From assembly GCF_000472445.1 (NCBI RefSeq), contig NZ_AXAJ01000010.1:124001-188000 (forward strand): DNA of 64,000 bases, written 5' to 3'. Made by a program: the position numbers and the translations under genes. This document shows, piece by piece, positions 46,998 through 56,069 of the stretch (positions are counted from its first letter, which is position 1; each line of letters begins with the position of its first letter). A model generated the notes under the pieces. The model worked only from the letters and a program-made list of their open reading frames with translations. It ran no database searches and was not told the origin of the DNA. Source of the DNA: Burkholderia sp. WSM2230 (GTDB lineage Bacteria; Pseudomonadota; Gammaproteobacteria; Burkholderiales; Burkholderiaceae).

Positions 46998-47942
46998 ATG
47001 GACATCCGGGAGCTACGCAGTTTTATCCATGTTGCTCGCGCGGGCAGTTTCAGCCGGGCGGCGTCCGAGCTGTACATCGCTCAACCCGCGTTGAGCAGGC
47101 AAATAGCGAAGCTCGAACAGGAAATCGGGGTCCAGCTGCTAGGGCGTCACGGCCGAGGCGTCATGCTCACGGCGGCCGGCGCCCGCCTGCTCGAGCGAGC
47201 CGAGATGATTTGCAATATGGTCAGTGAAACCGGCGAGCACGTCCGCGCGACTGCTGACGAGGAGCGTGGCTACTTGGCCGTCGGACTGCCGCCCACGATG
47301 GGAGCCCTCATTGGCGCCGAGCTCGTGCGGGATTTCCGCGAGATTCATCCGCGTGTTGCGCTCCACATCCGCGAGGGCCAAAGCAATTCGTTGCAGGAAT
47401 GGGTCGCGGACCGCCGTGTCGACCTCGCCGTCGTCTACAATCAGCCGCCGTTGGACGCCTTTCAGGTTCGGCCGCTGTACAGTGAGCCGATGGTTCTGAT
47501 TGCTCCTCCCGGTACGCCGATACCGAAGGGCGGGTTCCAGATTAGAGACCTCGCCACCCTGCCTCTCATTCTGCCTGGGCTGCCACATAGTAACCGGCGA
47601 GTCATCGAGCACGCCGCGGTGCAAAATGGCATTCGTCTTCGCGTCGACCTTGAGGTTGACAGCGTTGCGCTGACCAAGAAGCTCGTCAAGGCAGGCCTTG
47701 GATATTCGATTCTCACGTCAATCGCGATTCGCAACGAGGTCGCAAGTGGCGAACTGGTCGCGGAAGCTATTACGCGCCCGTCAATACGGTCGACCGTCGC
47801 AATAACTACCCTGCGTGAAAACTCACTTTCGAGGTTTGCGACCGACTGGATGGCGATGCTTCGAGAGAAACTAACCCGCTTCATGGGAAGCGAGAAGTGG
47901 AAAGAAGACATTGTCTGGCTCGACAGCGACGTAGCCGACTAG
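46998..47942 (+). CDS. LysR-family regulator of cassette A
   Basis: 314 residues from ATG 46998 (MDIRELRSFIHVARAGSFSR); AGGA is seven bases upstream, while ATG 46992 would leave almost no spacing. N-terminal winged HTH (FSRAASELYIAQPALSRQIAKL), linker helix, then a LysR substrate-binding domain with Nac/Cbl-like features (VGLPPTMGALIGAELV). Divergent from the ten-gene operon with a T-N11-A palindrome between, so probably its activator. Confidence 0.92.
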   Translation: MDIRELRSFIHVARAGSFSRAASELYIAQPALSRQIAKLEQEIGVQLLGRHGRGVMLTAAGARLLERAEMICNMVSETGEHVRATADEERGYLAVGLPPTMGALIGAELVRDFREIHPRVALHIREGQSNSLQEWVADRRVDLAVVYNQPPLDAFQVRPLYSEPMVLIAPPGTPIPKGGFQIRDLATLPLILPGLPHSNRRVIEHAAVQNGIRLRVDLEVDSVALTKKLVKAGLGYSILTSIAIRNEVASGELVAEAITRPSIRSTVAITTLRENSLSRFATDWMAMLREKLTRFMGSEKWKEDIVWLDSDVAD

Positions 47943-48234
47943 CCGAATTAGTAATTCCGGCATCATTCAGCGAAGCCGACAGGTGCGCCTGCAACAAGAA
48001 GCGACTAAGCAATGCGGCTTTTTCGATTAGCCTGATCCGAGCGGCCGCAATCGGTGAAGGTTCCGGGACATAACTCTGTTGCACCAGGCCGTTCGATGTC
48101 CGCTTGTGGCTCAAACGAGCGTCCACGGACCCGCCCCGTGCCCTCGGGGAATTCGAAGCGCGAGAGATTCCGCCTCAAAGACATCTGATGGGTAAGCGTG
48201 GCAGCAGTGACGTCTTGACTGAAGAGCGCGATAT
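47943..48234. other. Gene-free scar between cassette A and IS66 remnant
   Basis: 292 bp in which I see no gene; short open frames on the minus strand have no recognisable content. Confidence 0.5.
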
Positions 48235-48841
48235 TCAGACTGCGCTGCGGATCTGATCGGCGACGACCCACGGGGCGAGTTCTTCGATGCGGTTAATCGC
48301 ATGGTCGGCGATGCGTGCTAGCACGTAGCGCAGATACGCTTCAGGATCAATGCCATTGAGTTTTGCGGTGCCAACGAGGCTGTAGATGGCAGCGGCACGT
48401 TCGCCTCCAGAGTCTGCCCCGGCAAACAGATAGTTACGCCGACCGATGGCCACCCCGCGTAGCGCGCGCTCGACTGGCAGATTGTCGATTTCGAGCTGGC
48501 CGTCATCGCAATAGCGCGTGAGCGCTTCCCACCGGTTTAGCGCATAGAGGATCGCCTGACTCGTATCCGATTTGCGCGAGAGCGTTTCCAGCGTCGTCGT
48601 AAGCCACGCATTGAATCGGTCACGTAGCGGTCGCGCGTGCGCCTGGCGATACGCACGGCGCTCGTCGGGCGGTTTGCCCCTGATCGTCTCCTCAACCCTG
48701 TATAGCGCGCCGATACGCTCGAGCGCTTCGGTGTTCAACGCATTGGGGCGCGCCGCGTACAATTCATAGAACTGGCGTCGGGCGTGCGCCCAGCAAGCTG
48801 CGTCCGTGACGCGCCCGGTTTCGTAGATGGCCCGGTAGCGT
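48235..48841 (-). pseudogene. IS66-family transposase, C-terminal fragment
   Basis: Reading leftward from about 48841: YETGRVTDAACWAHARRQFY, then LEIDNLPVERALRG with the catalytic Glu, GRRNYLFAGADSGGERAA and TAKLNGIDPEAYLRYVL, the IS66 C-terminal domain up to its stop. The N-terminal two thirds are missing and homology stops abruptly at 48841. No terminal inverted repeats found. Immobile remnant. Confidence 0.9.
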
Positions 48842-49073
48842 TCTCAAGGACACGACACGTTCGTACGCGCCGGGAATGTTGGCGATGTCGGGGGCGCTCA
48901 TGCTCGCCGCGCTTCTGACGTGGGGTTTTGCGGTCTACACGTGACATGAATCGTCCGGACAGCCGAACGGAAATTGATGCGTATCCCGACAAGGCCTGCG
49001 CACGCAGGCCTCGATTCAAAGCGAACGACTGAAAAGACGCGAAGATCCGGAAATCGCGTCTTCGCGCGAAACC

Positions 49074-49430
49074 TCACCGCTCCACCAGCACTCCGGCCTT
49101 TTCGCGATCCCACAAGGTTTCGGGGAACTCGGCCGCCTGCTGACGCAGCTTGAACTTCTCGATCTTCTGGCTTGCATTGAGCGGCAGCTCGGACGCGTAT
49201 TTCACGTAACGCGGCACCAGGTAGTACGCCATCTTTGTTGCACAGAAGGCAATCAGCTCCGCTTCGGGCAACGCATGGCCGTCTTTCAGCACGACGCTCA
49301 CGGCCACTTCTTCCTCAGAAAGCTCAGATTTCACCGCATAGGCGGCCACGTCAACAACAGCGGGATGCTGCCGGATCGAATTCAGGCTTGCGTCATTGAT
49401 ATCATCATCCGGGATGGTCCGCTGTTCTTC
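49074..49430 (-). pseudogene. AMP-dependent acyl-CoA ligase, C-terminal fragment
   Basis: About 115 residues of the mobile C-terminal domain: IRQHPAVVDVAAYAVKSELS, EEEVAVSVVLKDG, MAYYLVPRYVKYASELP and the catalytic Lys region NASQKIEKFKLR. The large adenylate-binding domain is absent; the sequence upstream of 49430 loses homology. A start in the open frame is not supported. Debris between the two cassettes; 48842-49073 and 49485-49728 hold no recognisable gene. Confidence 0.8.
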
Positions 49431-49728
49431 AGCCCGGCCAGCGCCTTCGTGCCGCGAACTGCTTCGCCCAGACGTGTGCATCATGGCGAGCCCGCAGCGT
49501 CGGGCATCACCTTTCGCCCGAATCTGACGGCAACAGCGGAGGCGTCAGCTGTCAGCTAGCCGTTTACTCTCGAACGTGGTGAATGCAGTGTTGACGGTCG
49601 AATCCGTCGGTGTCCGTCACGTGTCACTTGAGCGCAGGTAAGTGCTCAACTGAACGGGCTGGCCCATTAATGTCACGGCAGCCGCCAACGCGGATTGTAG
49701 AAAATGCTGACGCACCGCGTGCGCCGTA

Positions 49729-50982
49729 TTACACGCGCAACCCCGCGATGTACTTTGCGCGCGGCCGCAGCAGAAAAGCTTGTGAACGTTGTTCGAGCAC
49801 ATGCGCGACCCATCCAGCCGTACGACTGATGATCCAGATCGCAGTCGCGGTGCCGTCCGGCAGCCCGAGCGAGCGCGCCAGCACGACGAGTGCGACCGCC
49901 ACGCCCGGATGCATCGACAGCCGCTCTTCGGCGAGTGCCAGGAATTCGAGCGTCGGCTCGGTGTCCGGCGTCCAGTTCTCCAGCGCGCGCACCTGTTCGA
50001 GAACCAGATTGGCGCGAGCGTCGCCGTCCGGATACAGCGGATGGTTGAAGCCGAACAGGCTCGCGCCGACTTCGCGCACGAGCTGCAGACGCGCGGCCGG
50101 GTCGGAGCGGGGCAGGTCATGCAACAGCAGCGTTTCCACTTTCTCGGTTGCGGTGCCGGTCGAGAAGCCGACGTGCGAGCTGATCGCCGCCGCGATGCAG
50201 TTGTAGAGATCCGCATTGGTCGACGCCGCGACGCGCGCGGCGAAGGTTGCGGGCGCGAGTTCATTATCGGCGAGTACGATGAGCGCGCCGTTGATCGCGA
50301 AGACCGCATCTGGCGTACAGGTGCCACCCGCCGCTCGCAGCAGGTAAGCTGCGAGCCCCTCGCCGCGCTCGCGCATTACGAATGCGCGGCGGTTGCTCAG
50401 AAAGCCCAGGCAGCCTGCCATTGTCTGCATGATGAGGCGCGCGACCTGCACGGCGCTGCCGTCGGAGATTTCCGCTGCACCACGCCCCTGCATGCCGAGT
50501 GCTAGCGGCACCATGCCCAGCAGATTGGCGATGTCGCCGCCTTCCAGCTTGCCTGCGTAAGCGTCGAACAAAGGCAGCACCACATGCGGTGTGTCGAGCG
50601 TGCCCCACGCGGTGACGCCGTCCTGCCAGACGCCGGTCATCAGCAACTGCGAGACGGATTCAAACGACGATCCCGCCTTGGCCATTTCGATAGCCGATCG
50701 GTTGCGGTACTGCGGGCCTTGCGGCGTGATATGCGTGATCGCCGACACAAGTACCGGCTCGCCCCAGCGCATTGTCGATCCCGCCGACGCGGCCTTCGGC
50801 ATGCGGCCGCGCTTGCGACTACCCACGCGCTCGACGTCGGCGCGCATGTACAGGCTGCGCCGGCCGTCGTCGTGCGGCGCGGTACCAATCAGGCCACGGC
50901 TCACATACGAGTAGAGCGTTGCTGGTTTGATGTTGAGCCTGGCCAGCACTTCTTCACGCGTCATCAAATCCTTGGTTGCCAT
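49729..50982 (-). CDS. MerR-type HTH / citrate-synthase-fold fusion lacking catalytic histidines
   Basis: 417 residues from ATG 50982. Residues 5-60 are a MerR/excisionase-like winged helix (MTREEVLARLNIKPATLYSY, then VSRGLIG, DDGRRSLYMRADVE). The remainder aligns with citrate synthase, e.g. ITPQGPQYRNRSAIE and LAPATFAARVAASTNADLYN. In citrate synthases the catalytic His blocks are about DHE and GPLHGxAN; here they read LADNELAP and VGFSTGTATE, so both catalytic histidines are replaced. The Asp-containing block (FNHPLYPDGDAR) remains. Likely a non-enzymatic ligand sensor that regulates the divergent cassette B. Databases may call it citrate synthase. Confidence 0.8.
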   Translation of the reverse strand: MATKDLMTREEVLARLNIKPATLYSYVSRGLIGTAPHDDGRRSLYMRADVERVGSRKRGRMPKAASAGSTMRWGEPVLVSAITHITPQGPQYRNRSAIEMAKAGSSFESVSQLLMTGVWQDGVTAWGTLDTPHVVLPLFDAYAGKLEGGDIANLLGMVPLALGMQGRGAAEISDGSAVQVARLIMQTMAGCLGFLSNRRAFVMRERGEGLAAYLLRAAGGTCTPDAVFAINGALIVLADNELAPATFAARVAASTNADLYNCIAAAISSHVGFSTGTATEKVETLLLHDLPRSDPAARLQLVREVGASLFGFNHPLYPDGDARANLVLEQVRALENWTPDTEPTLEFLALAEERLSMHPGVAVALVVLARSLGLPDGTATAIWIISRTAGWVAHVLEQRSQAFLLRPRAKYIAGLRV

Positions 50983-50985
50983 AAA

Positions 50986-51139
50986 ATCAATGTAATCAAT
51001 ATAAATCACAGTCAGAGGATACGGGACTGCTGACTTTCCGTCCATAGTGGGCCGCGCAAACGAGCCTAACCACCGGATTGCGCTGGCCGCGCACATACCG
51101 AAAGAATTTTATGTCGATTTGAAATATCAATCTTGATTG
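50986..51139. promoter_or_regulatory. Clustered ATCAA/TTGAT motifs in the divergent promoter region
   Basis: ATCAA at 50986-50990 and 50995-50999 just upstream of the HTH-citrate synthase start, and ATCAATCTTGAT (51126-51137) overlapping CAATCTTGATTG (51128-51139) toward the cupin gene. Candidate operators of the divergent regulator; the 248-bp gap is otherwise empty. Confidence 0.45.
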
Positions 51140-51230
51140 TCAAATTGGCGGCGAGTAATTTTCGGTCCTCGATTCCATTCCCGCAACTGTCCCGCTCAGC
51201 TTCGGACGGTTGCCCTGAGGAGACTTTCCG

Positions 51231-52358
51231 ATGCATGACCTGAGACGCGAATTCGATCCCGCGCAAGCAACCTTCGTCGATCAAACCGGCGAGCGTCCCC
51301 GCGACAACCACTATTGGGCTCCGGTAATCGTGACCCGTGAAGCCATCGACGATGAAGTGACGCGTCTCGCCGCGTTGCCCAGGCCGCAGGATGGCCGCCG
51401 CCATTCGTTGATCGTTCATCCGTCCGCACGCGCGGGCTCGCTCGGGCTCGCGCCGGGCATTCAGGTGTCGCTGCAGGTGTTGTTGCCCGGCGAATCGACC
51501 GAGCCGATGCGCCATAACGCGACCGAGGTGAACTTCTGCATCCGCGGCGGCGGCTCGACGCGCGTCGCGGGACGCACGATCGCGTTCCGTCAGTACGACG
51601 TCTGGAATCATCCCGCCTTCGTCGCGTACTCGCATACGAACGACACGCGGGAAATCCAGGTCCGCCTCGTCTACTCGAACATTCCGCTGCTGCAGCACAT
51701 GGAAGTGTATGTGCCCGAATTCGGCGTCGAACTCGAAGCGCTCACGCAGACCGTCACCTCTCATGCGAACGGCGACCCCAGACGCCGCAATCCGTTCGGC
51801 ATGTTCCCGATCGGCGAGGACGGCGGTCTGCTGATGCCGTACGAAACGCTGATCAATCCGCAGGTGGTCGAATCGAATCCGCTGCATTTTCCATGGCAGC
51901 AGGTCAAGGCCGAACTCGACAAGCTTGAGGCGCTCGGTAGCGAATACGTCGGGCGGCGTCTGTACATGATGTACAACCCGACCACGGGCCGCACCAACGG
52001 CATCACCCCCAACTTCTTTGCGACGATGACGATCCGTCCGCCGAAAATCGTCGACCGTCCGCATCGTCACGTGTCGGCCGCGATCAACTACTACTTCTCG
52101 GGCTCGGGCTACAGCATGGTGGCCGGCAACCGCTACGAGTGGAAGGCCGGCGACCTGATGTTGTCGGCGCCGGGCTGGGCCGTGCACAACCACGCGTCCT
52201 ACGACGATTACGTGTACGAGCTGACCATCCAGGACCAGCCGCTCAACATCTACATGCAGTCGCTGCTGTGGCAGGAGTCGATGAAGGAGCCGCCCGCGCT
52301 GCTGGGCACGCAAAGCGGCTTTTCGACCAATCGTGCCAACGCCTCGAAGGCCGCGTAA
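51231..52358 (+). CDS. Bicupin protein, gentisate 1,2-dioxygenase-like
   Basis: 375 residues with two cupin domains: about 70-160 (MRHNATEVNFCIRGGGSTRV, FRQYDVWNHPAFVAYSH) and about 275-345 (RPHRHVSAAINYYFSGSGYS, LSAPGWAVHNHAS). The His spacing of the second domain, HRH then HNH, would bind iron. Bicupins of this kind include gentisate and salicylate ring-cleaving dioxygenases; the substrate here is unknown. First gene of cassette B. Confidence 0.8.
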   Translation: MHDLRREFDPAQATFVDQTGERPRDNHYWAPVIVTREAIDDEVTRLAALPRPQDGRRHSLIVHPSARAGSLGLAPGIQVSLQVLLPGESTEPMRHNATEVNFCIRGGGSTRVAGRTIAFRQYDVWNHPAFVAYSHTNDTREIQVRLVYSNIPLLQHMEVYVPEFGVELEALTQTVTSHANGDPRRRNPFGMFPIGEDGGLLMPYETLINPQVVESNPLHFPWQQVKAELDKLEALGSEYVGRRLYMMYNPTTGRTNGITPNFFATMTIRPPKIVDRPHRHVSAAINYYFSGSGYSMVAGNRYEWKAGDLMLSAPGWAVHNHASYDDYVYELTIQDQPLNIYMQSLLWQESMKEPPALLGTQSGFSTNRANASKAA

Positions 52359-52385
52359 GCGGCATTGCCAACAAGGAAACGAATC

Positions 52386-53279
52386 ATGCGCGATATCTCA
52401 TGGCTGAAGGGCTCGATCACGCCCATCGTGACGCCGTTCCGCAATCAGGCCGTCGACTATGACACCTATGCGCGGCTCGTCGACTGGCAGATCGTCAACG
52501 GCGGTCACGGCGTGCTCGTGAACGGCACGACGGCCGAGCCGAGCCTGCTCACGGTCGCGGAGCGCAACCGTCTCGTCGACGTGGCCATCGAAGCCGCGGC
52601 GGGACGCGTGCCCGTGCTCGCGGCGACGGGCTCGCAATCGCATGCCGAAACCGTCGAGCTCACGCAGCACGCAGACCAGGCCGGCGCCGATGCGCTGCTG
52701 GTCGTCACCCCTTACTACATCCGTCCGCCGCAACGCGGCCTGATCGAGTACTACGCGGACCTCGGCGCGCGCACAGAGCGCCCGCTGCTGATCTATCACA
52801 TCCCGGGGCGCGCGGCCGTGAGCATGGATCTCGCCACCGTGCAGGCAATCCGCGAACGCGTGCCGAACCTCGTCGGCATGAAGCATGCCGTCAACGACAT
52901 GGGCTTCGTCACGCACATGCTTGATGCGTTCGGGCCGCAGTGGCGCGTGTTCGTCGGTCTCGAAGAGCTGAGCTACCCGATGCTGGCGGTCGGCGCGTGC
53001 GGGCTGATGAACGCGGTCGGCAATCTGGCGCCGCGCAAGGTCGCCGATCTCGTCGAGGCGGTCGAACGCAACGACTACAAGACCGCGCGCCAGTTGCACT
53101 TCGCACTCTTCGAGCTGAATCAGTCGGTGTTCTACGACACTAATCCGATTCCCATCAAGTACATGATGAAGCGCATGGGTCTGATCCCCGCCAACGAGCA
53201 CCGTCTGCCGATGATGCCCGCCACGCGCGAACTGGAAGAGCGCCTCGATCGCGTGCTCGAACGGGCCGCCCTGATCTGA
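52386..53279 (+). CDS. DapA-family class I aldolase/lyase
   Basis: 297 residues, (beta/alpha)8 Schiff-base enzyme. VNGTTAEPSLLTVAER replaces the usual GTTGE box, the general-base Tyr is in LLIYHIPGRAAVS, and the Schiff-base Lys in NLVGMKHAVND. The family cuts or condenses 2-oxo acids; in an aromatic-acid operon it more likely works as a hydratase-aldolase releasing pyruvate than in lysine synthesis. Starts 27 bp after the cupin gene. Confidence 0.88.
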   Translation: MRDISWLKGSITPIVTPFRNQAVDYDTYARLVDWQIVNGGHGVLVNGTTAEPSLLTVAERNRLVDVAIEAAAGRVPVLAATGSQSHAETVELTQHADQAGADALLVVTPYYIRPPQRGLIEYYADLGARTERPLLIYHIPGRAAVSMDLATVQAIRERVPNLVGMKHAVNDMGFVTHMLDAFGPQWRVFVGLEELSYPMLAVGACGLMNAVGNLAPRKVADLVEAVERNDYKTARQLHFALFELNQSVFYDTNPIPIKYMMKRMGLIPANEHRLPMMPATRELEERLDRVLERAALI

Positions 53280-53320
53280 GCGCGTTCGATGACATCAACG
53301 ACAATGAACCGGAAACTTCG

Positions 53321-53875
53321 ATGAGCGAGACGATCCCACGGCTGGAGATGGCGCAGATGCAGCCGGATCTGGCGGCCTATCTGAGGCCGCGCGTCGAGCG
53401 GCTGCACTATCTTGGCGAACTGTTCAAATGTGCAGCCAACGCGCCCAACGTGATTCTGCACTTCATGCATTTCACCGACGCGCTGAAGCAGGCCTTGCCC
53501 GACCGGCTCACGGAACTCGGCGCGCTGAGCGTCGCGAGCTTCATGGAAAACCGCTATGAGCGTCATCAGCACGAACGCCTGTGCGTCAAGCTCGGCTTTT
53601 CGCGCGCATGGATCGAGCAGGTCAACCGGCTCGACCCGGCCGCCGCGACCGAATTGAACGACGAGGAGAAAGCCGCGCAGACGTATGCGCTCAAGGCACT
53701 GCGCACCCGCGGACTGGATGCGCGAACGGAGTTCGAAGCGCTCGCCAAGCTGGTGACGCCCGCCGAGGCGATGGCGTTCGTGATGCTGATCGGCCGCTAC
53801 GTGACGCACGCGATTGCCGTCAATACGCTGGGGCTCGAGCCGCCGGTGCCGTCGATTTTCGAGGAGGAACAATGA
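53321..53875 (+). CDS. CMD/AhpD-fold protein
   Basis: 184 residues, carboxymuconolactone-decarboxylase-like: RLTELGALSVASFMENRYE, RHQHERLCVKLGFSRAWIEQV, and RYVTHAIAVNTLGLE. No CxxC motif. Stop overlaps the next start by four bases. Reaction unknown; a family relative is also in cassette A. Confidence 0.78.
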   Translation: MSETIPRLEMAQMQPDLAAYLRPRVERLHYLGELFKCAANAPNVILHFMHFTDALKQALPDRLTELGALSVASFMENRYERHQHERLCVKLGFSRAWIEQVNRLDPAAATELNDEEKAAQTYALKALRTRGLDARTEFEALAKLVTPAEAMAFVMLIGRYVTHAIAVNTLGLEPPVPSIFEEEQ

Positions 53876-54861
53876 GCGCGGCGAACACACCGTTGTGGAT
53901 TTCGGAGCAGCAGATCGTTTCGCTGATGAATCTGCCGGGCGCGATCGAAGCGCTCGAACACGGCCTTGCGCAGCAGGCGAGCGGCGCGGCGCGCAACATG
54001 GGCAAGACGCACGTCGCGTGGGGGCACAGCAATCTGCACGCGATCGGCGCTGCGTTCGAGGGCGCCGGGATCGTCGGCACCAAGACCTGGGCGCATACGG
54101 ACGGCGGCGCGTGTCCACTCCTCATCCTCTTCGACAGCGCGAACGGCCAGCTCAAGGCGATTCTCGAAGCCTTCGCGCTCGGCCAGATGCGCACCGGTGG
54201 TATCTCGGGCGTCGCGACGAAATGGCTGTCGCTGCCCGATGCCGACGTGCTCGCGCTGATCGGCACGGGCAAGCAGGCGCTCGCGCAGCTCGCGGCCGTG
54301 GCGGCCGTGCGGCCGCTGAAGCTCGTGCGCGTCTACAGCCCGACGCCGGAGAAGCGCCGCGCGTTCGTCGAACGGGCGCGCGCGCAGTTCGACATTGAGA
54401 TCGTCGGAGCGGCATCGGTCGAGGCCGCTGTCGCCGATGCGCCGATCGTCACGACGGTGACCCGCTCAACCGAAGCGTTTCTGCCGGCATCGGCGCTCGC
54501 GCACGGCACGCACGTGAACGCAGTCGGCGCGATCACCCAGGAGCGGATAGAACTCGCCGACGACGTATTTGCCCGCTGCACGCGTGCGGTGGTCGACGAT
54601 CTCGACTCGGCAACGCGCCTGTCGACGGAGTTCGGGCGTGCCTACGGCGCCCGGGGCGCGTGGCACGAAGTAGTGCCGTTGTGCGATGTGATCGCGCGAG
54701 GCCTGGCCAGAGATGCTCTGGACGACATCACGGTGTTCAAGGCAATGGGCATGGGCGTATCGGATCTTGCATTGGGTCTGCGCCTGTATTCACTCGCCAG
54801 TGAAGCCGGCCTCGGGACGCTTTTGCCGCAGCCGCGCCGTGAAGCGCCGCGACTGACCTGA
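53872..54861 (+). CDS. Ornithine cyclodeaminase / mu-crystallin family protein
   Basis: 329 residues from ATG 53872 with GAGGAGGA before it; the frame is open upstream without homology. NAD(P)-binding ALIGTGKQALAQLAAV (about residues 128-143), N-terminal substrate Lys in GTKTWAHTDGG, and Asp in AVVDDLDSA. Family members include ketimine reductases and amino-acid dehydrogenases, suggesting a nitrogen-containing substrate in cassette B. Confidence 0.88.
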   Translation: MSAANTPLWISEQQIVSLMNLPGAIEALEHGLAQQASGAARNMGKTHVAWGHSNLHAIGAAFEGAGIVGTKTWAHTDGGACPLLILFDSANGQLKAILEAFALGQMRTGGISGVATKWLSLPDADVLALIGTGKQALAQLAAVAAVRPLKLVRVYSPTPEKRRAFVERARAQFDIEIVGAASVEAAVADAPIVTTVTRSTEAFLPASALAHGTHVNAVGAITQERIELADDVFARCTRAVVDDLDSATRLSTEFGRAYGARGAWHEVVPLCDVIARGLARDALDDITVFKAMGMGVSDLALGLRLYSLASEAGLGTLLPQPRREAPRLT

Positions 54862-54994
54862 CGATGCTTCAATCCGGCCGGATCGCGCGTGTCGTGTGAA
54901 GCGGTCTTGCCGGCGGTCGGCTTCCCAGATTTCAGTAGGTCAGTTCGGAATCCAAACGAATAACTATCAATCCAATAACGTAGGAGACACAAAC

Positions 54995-56056
54995 GTGAAG
55001 AAACGTCACGCCCTCGCGGCGCTCGCCGTGTCATACGCCGCCGTCCCGGCCGCGCATGCCCAAAGTTCAGTGACGCTCTACGGCATCACCGATGTCGGTA
55101 TCGAAGTCGTCAATCATGTACCCGGGCCCAACGGTACTTCCGGCACCGCCGTGCGTATGGAGTCCGGCAGCCTCGCCGGTTCGCGTTGGGGCTTGCGCGG
55201 TCAGGAAGATCTGGGCGGCGGGCTGAAAGCCGTGTTCGACCTGGAGAATGGGTTCTCGATCAACAATGGTACGCTCGGTCAGGGTGGCCGGATGTTCGGG
55301 CGCAAGGCGTACGTCGGCTTGAGCACGCCGTACGGCGATGTGACGCTAGGCCGTCAGTACAATCTTCTCTACGAGCTGATGTACGTTTACGACCCGCTCA
55401 ACTTCAATCCCAGCTATTCGGCGCAGGGTTACGATGCCACGCTGGTAGGCCGCGCAGACAATTCGGTGCGCTATCTGGCGAGATTTTCGGGTGTGACCTT
55501 CGCCGCGTTGTACAGCACGGGCTTCGATTCGACGATTGCGAACGGCGCTCAGGTTCCCGGCCACTCGAAGGTCGGCCGAGAATATAGTTTTGCGCTGCAA
55601 TTCGCGCACGGTCCCGCCAATGTCGGCGTTGCGTACGACCAGATGCAGGGCACCTCGATCGCTACGCAAGACGTCACGCAGATGCGCGTGGTGGGCGGCG
55701 GATCGTACGCGTTCGGGCCGGTAACGGCCTACATCGGCACGCGCTGGCTTAACGTCCGCAACGGCACGACGCCGCAAAGCTCGCTGCTCTACTGGCTGGG
55801 CGCCACGTGGCAGGCGAGCGCACCGCTAACCCTATCGCTCGGCGGCTATCAGGAACGCATCCGCGGCAACGGGCAGAAGGCCACTAGCGGCGTGCTGCTT
55901 GCCGACTATTTTTTGTCCAAAAGCACCGACCTCTATGCGGAGGTCTCGTATGTCAGCAATTCCAACGCATTGAACCTTGGCGTGCGCGCACTCGGCGATG
56001 TGACGACGGGTAGCAACCAGACCGGGGCAATGGTCGGCATCAAACATAGTTTCTGA
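54995..56056 (+). CDS. Gram-negative porin, OmpC/Burkholderiales type
   Basis: 353 residues; GTG start 54995 after TAGGAGAC. Signal peptide ending AAHA-QSSVTLYGITDVG, the standard opening of Burkholderiales 16-strand porins, then GSRWGLRGQEDLGGGLKAVF and GRKAYVGLSTPYGDVTLGRQ; C-terminal VGIKHSF with terminal Phe. Likely brings the cassette B substrate across the outer membrane. Confidence 0.93.
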   Translation: MKKRHALAALAVSYAAVPAAHAQSSVTLYGITDVGIEVVNHVPGPNGTSGTAVRMESGSLAGSRWGLRGQEDLGGGLKAVFDLENGFSINNGTLGQGGRMFGRKAYVGLSTPYGDVTLGRQYNLLYELMYVYDPLNFNPSYSAQGYDATLVGRADNSVRYLARFSGVTFAALYSTGFDSTIANGAQVPGHSKVGREYSFALQFAHGPANVGVAYDQMQGTSIATQDVTQMRVVGGGSYAFGPVTAYIGTRWLNVRNGTTPQSSLLYWLGATWQASAPLTLSLGGYQERIRGNGQKATSGVLLADYFLSKSTDLYAEVSYVSNSNALNLGVRALGDVTTGSNQTGAMVGIKHSF

Positions 56057-56069
56057 GAGCGAGAAAATC

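Noticed and set aside
48842..49073. Short minus-strand frame starting MSAPDIANIPGAYERVV
   Set aside because: Could be the 5' end of a gene cut by the IS66 fragment, but no family is recognised and no longer support exists.
49628..49649. TTGAGC...GCTCAA inverted repeat downstream of the HTH-citrate synthase gene
   Set aside because: Six-base arms with a 10-nt loop and no T-tract; too weak to call a terminator.
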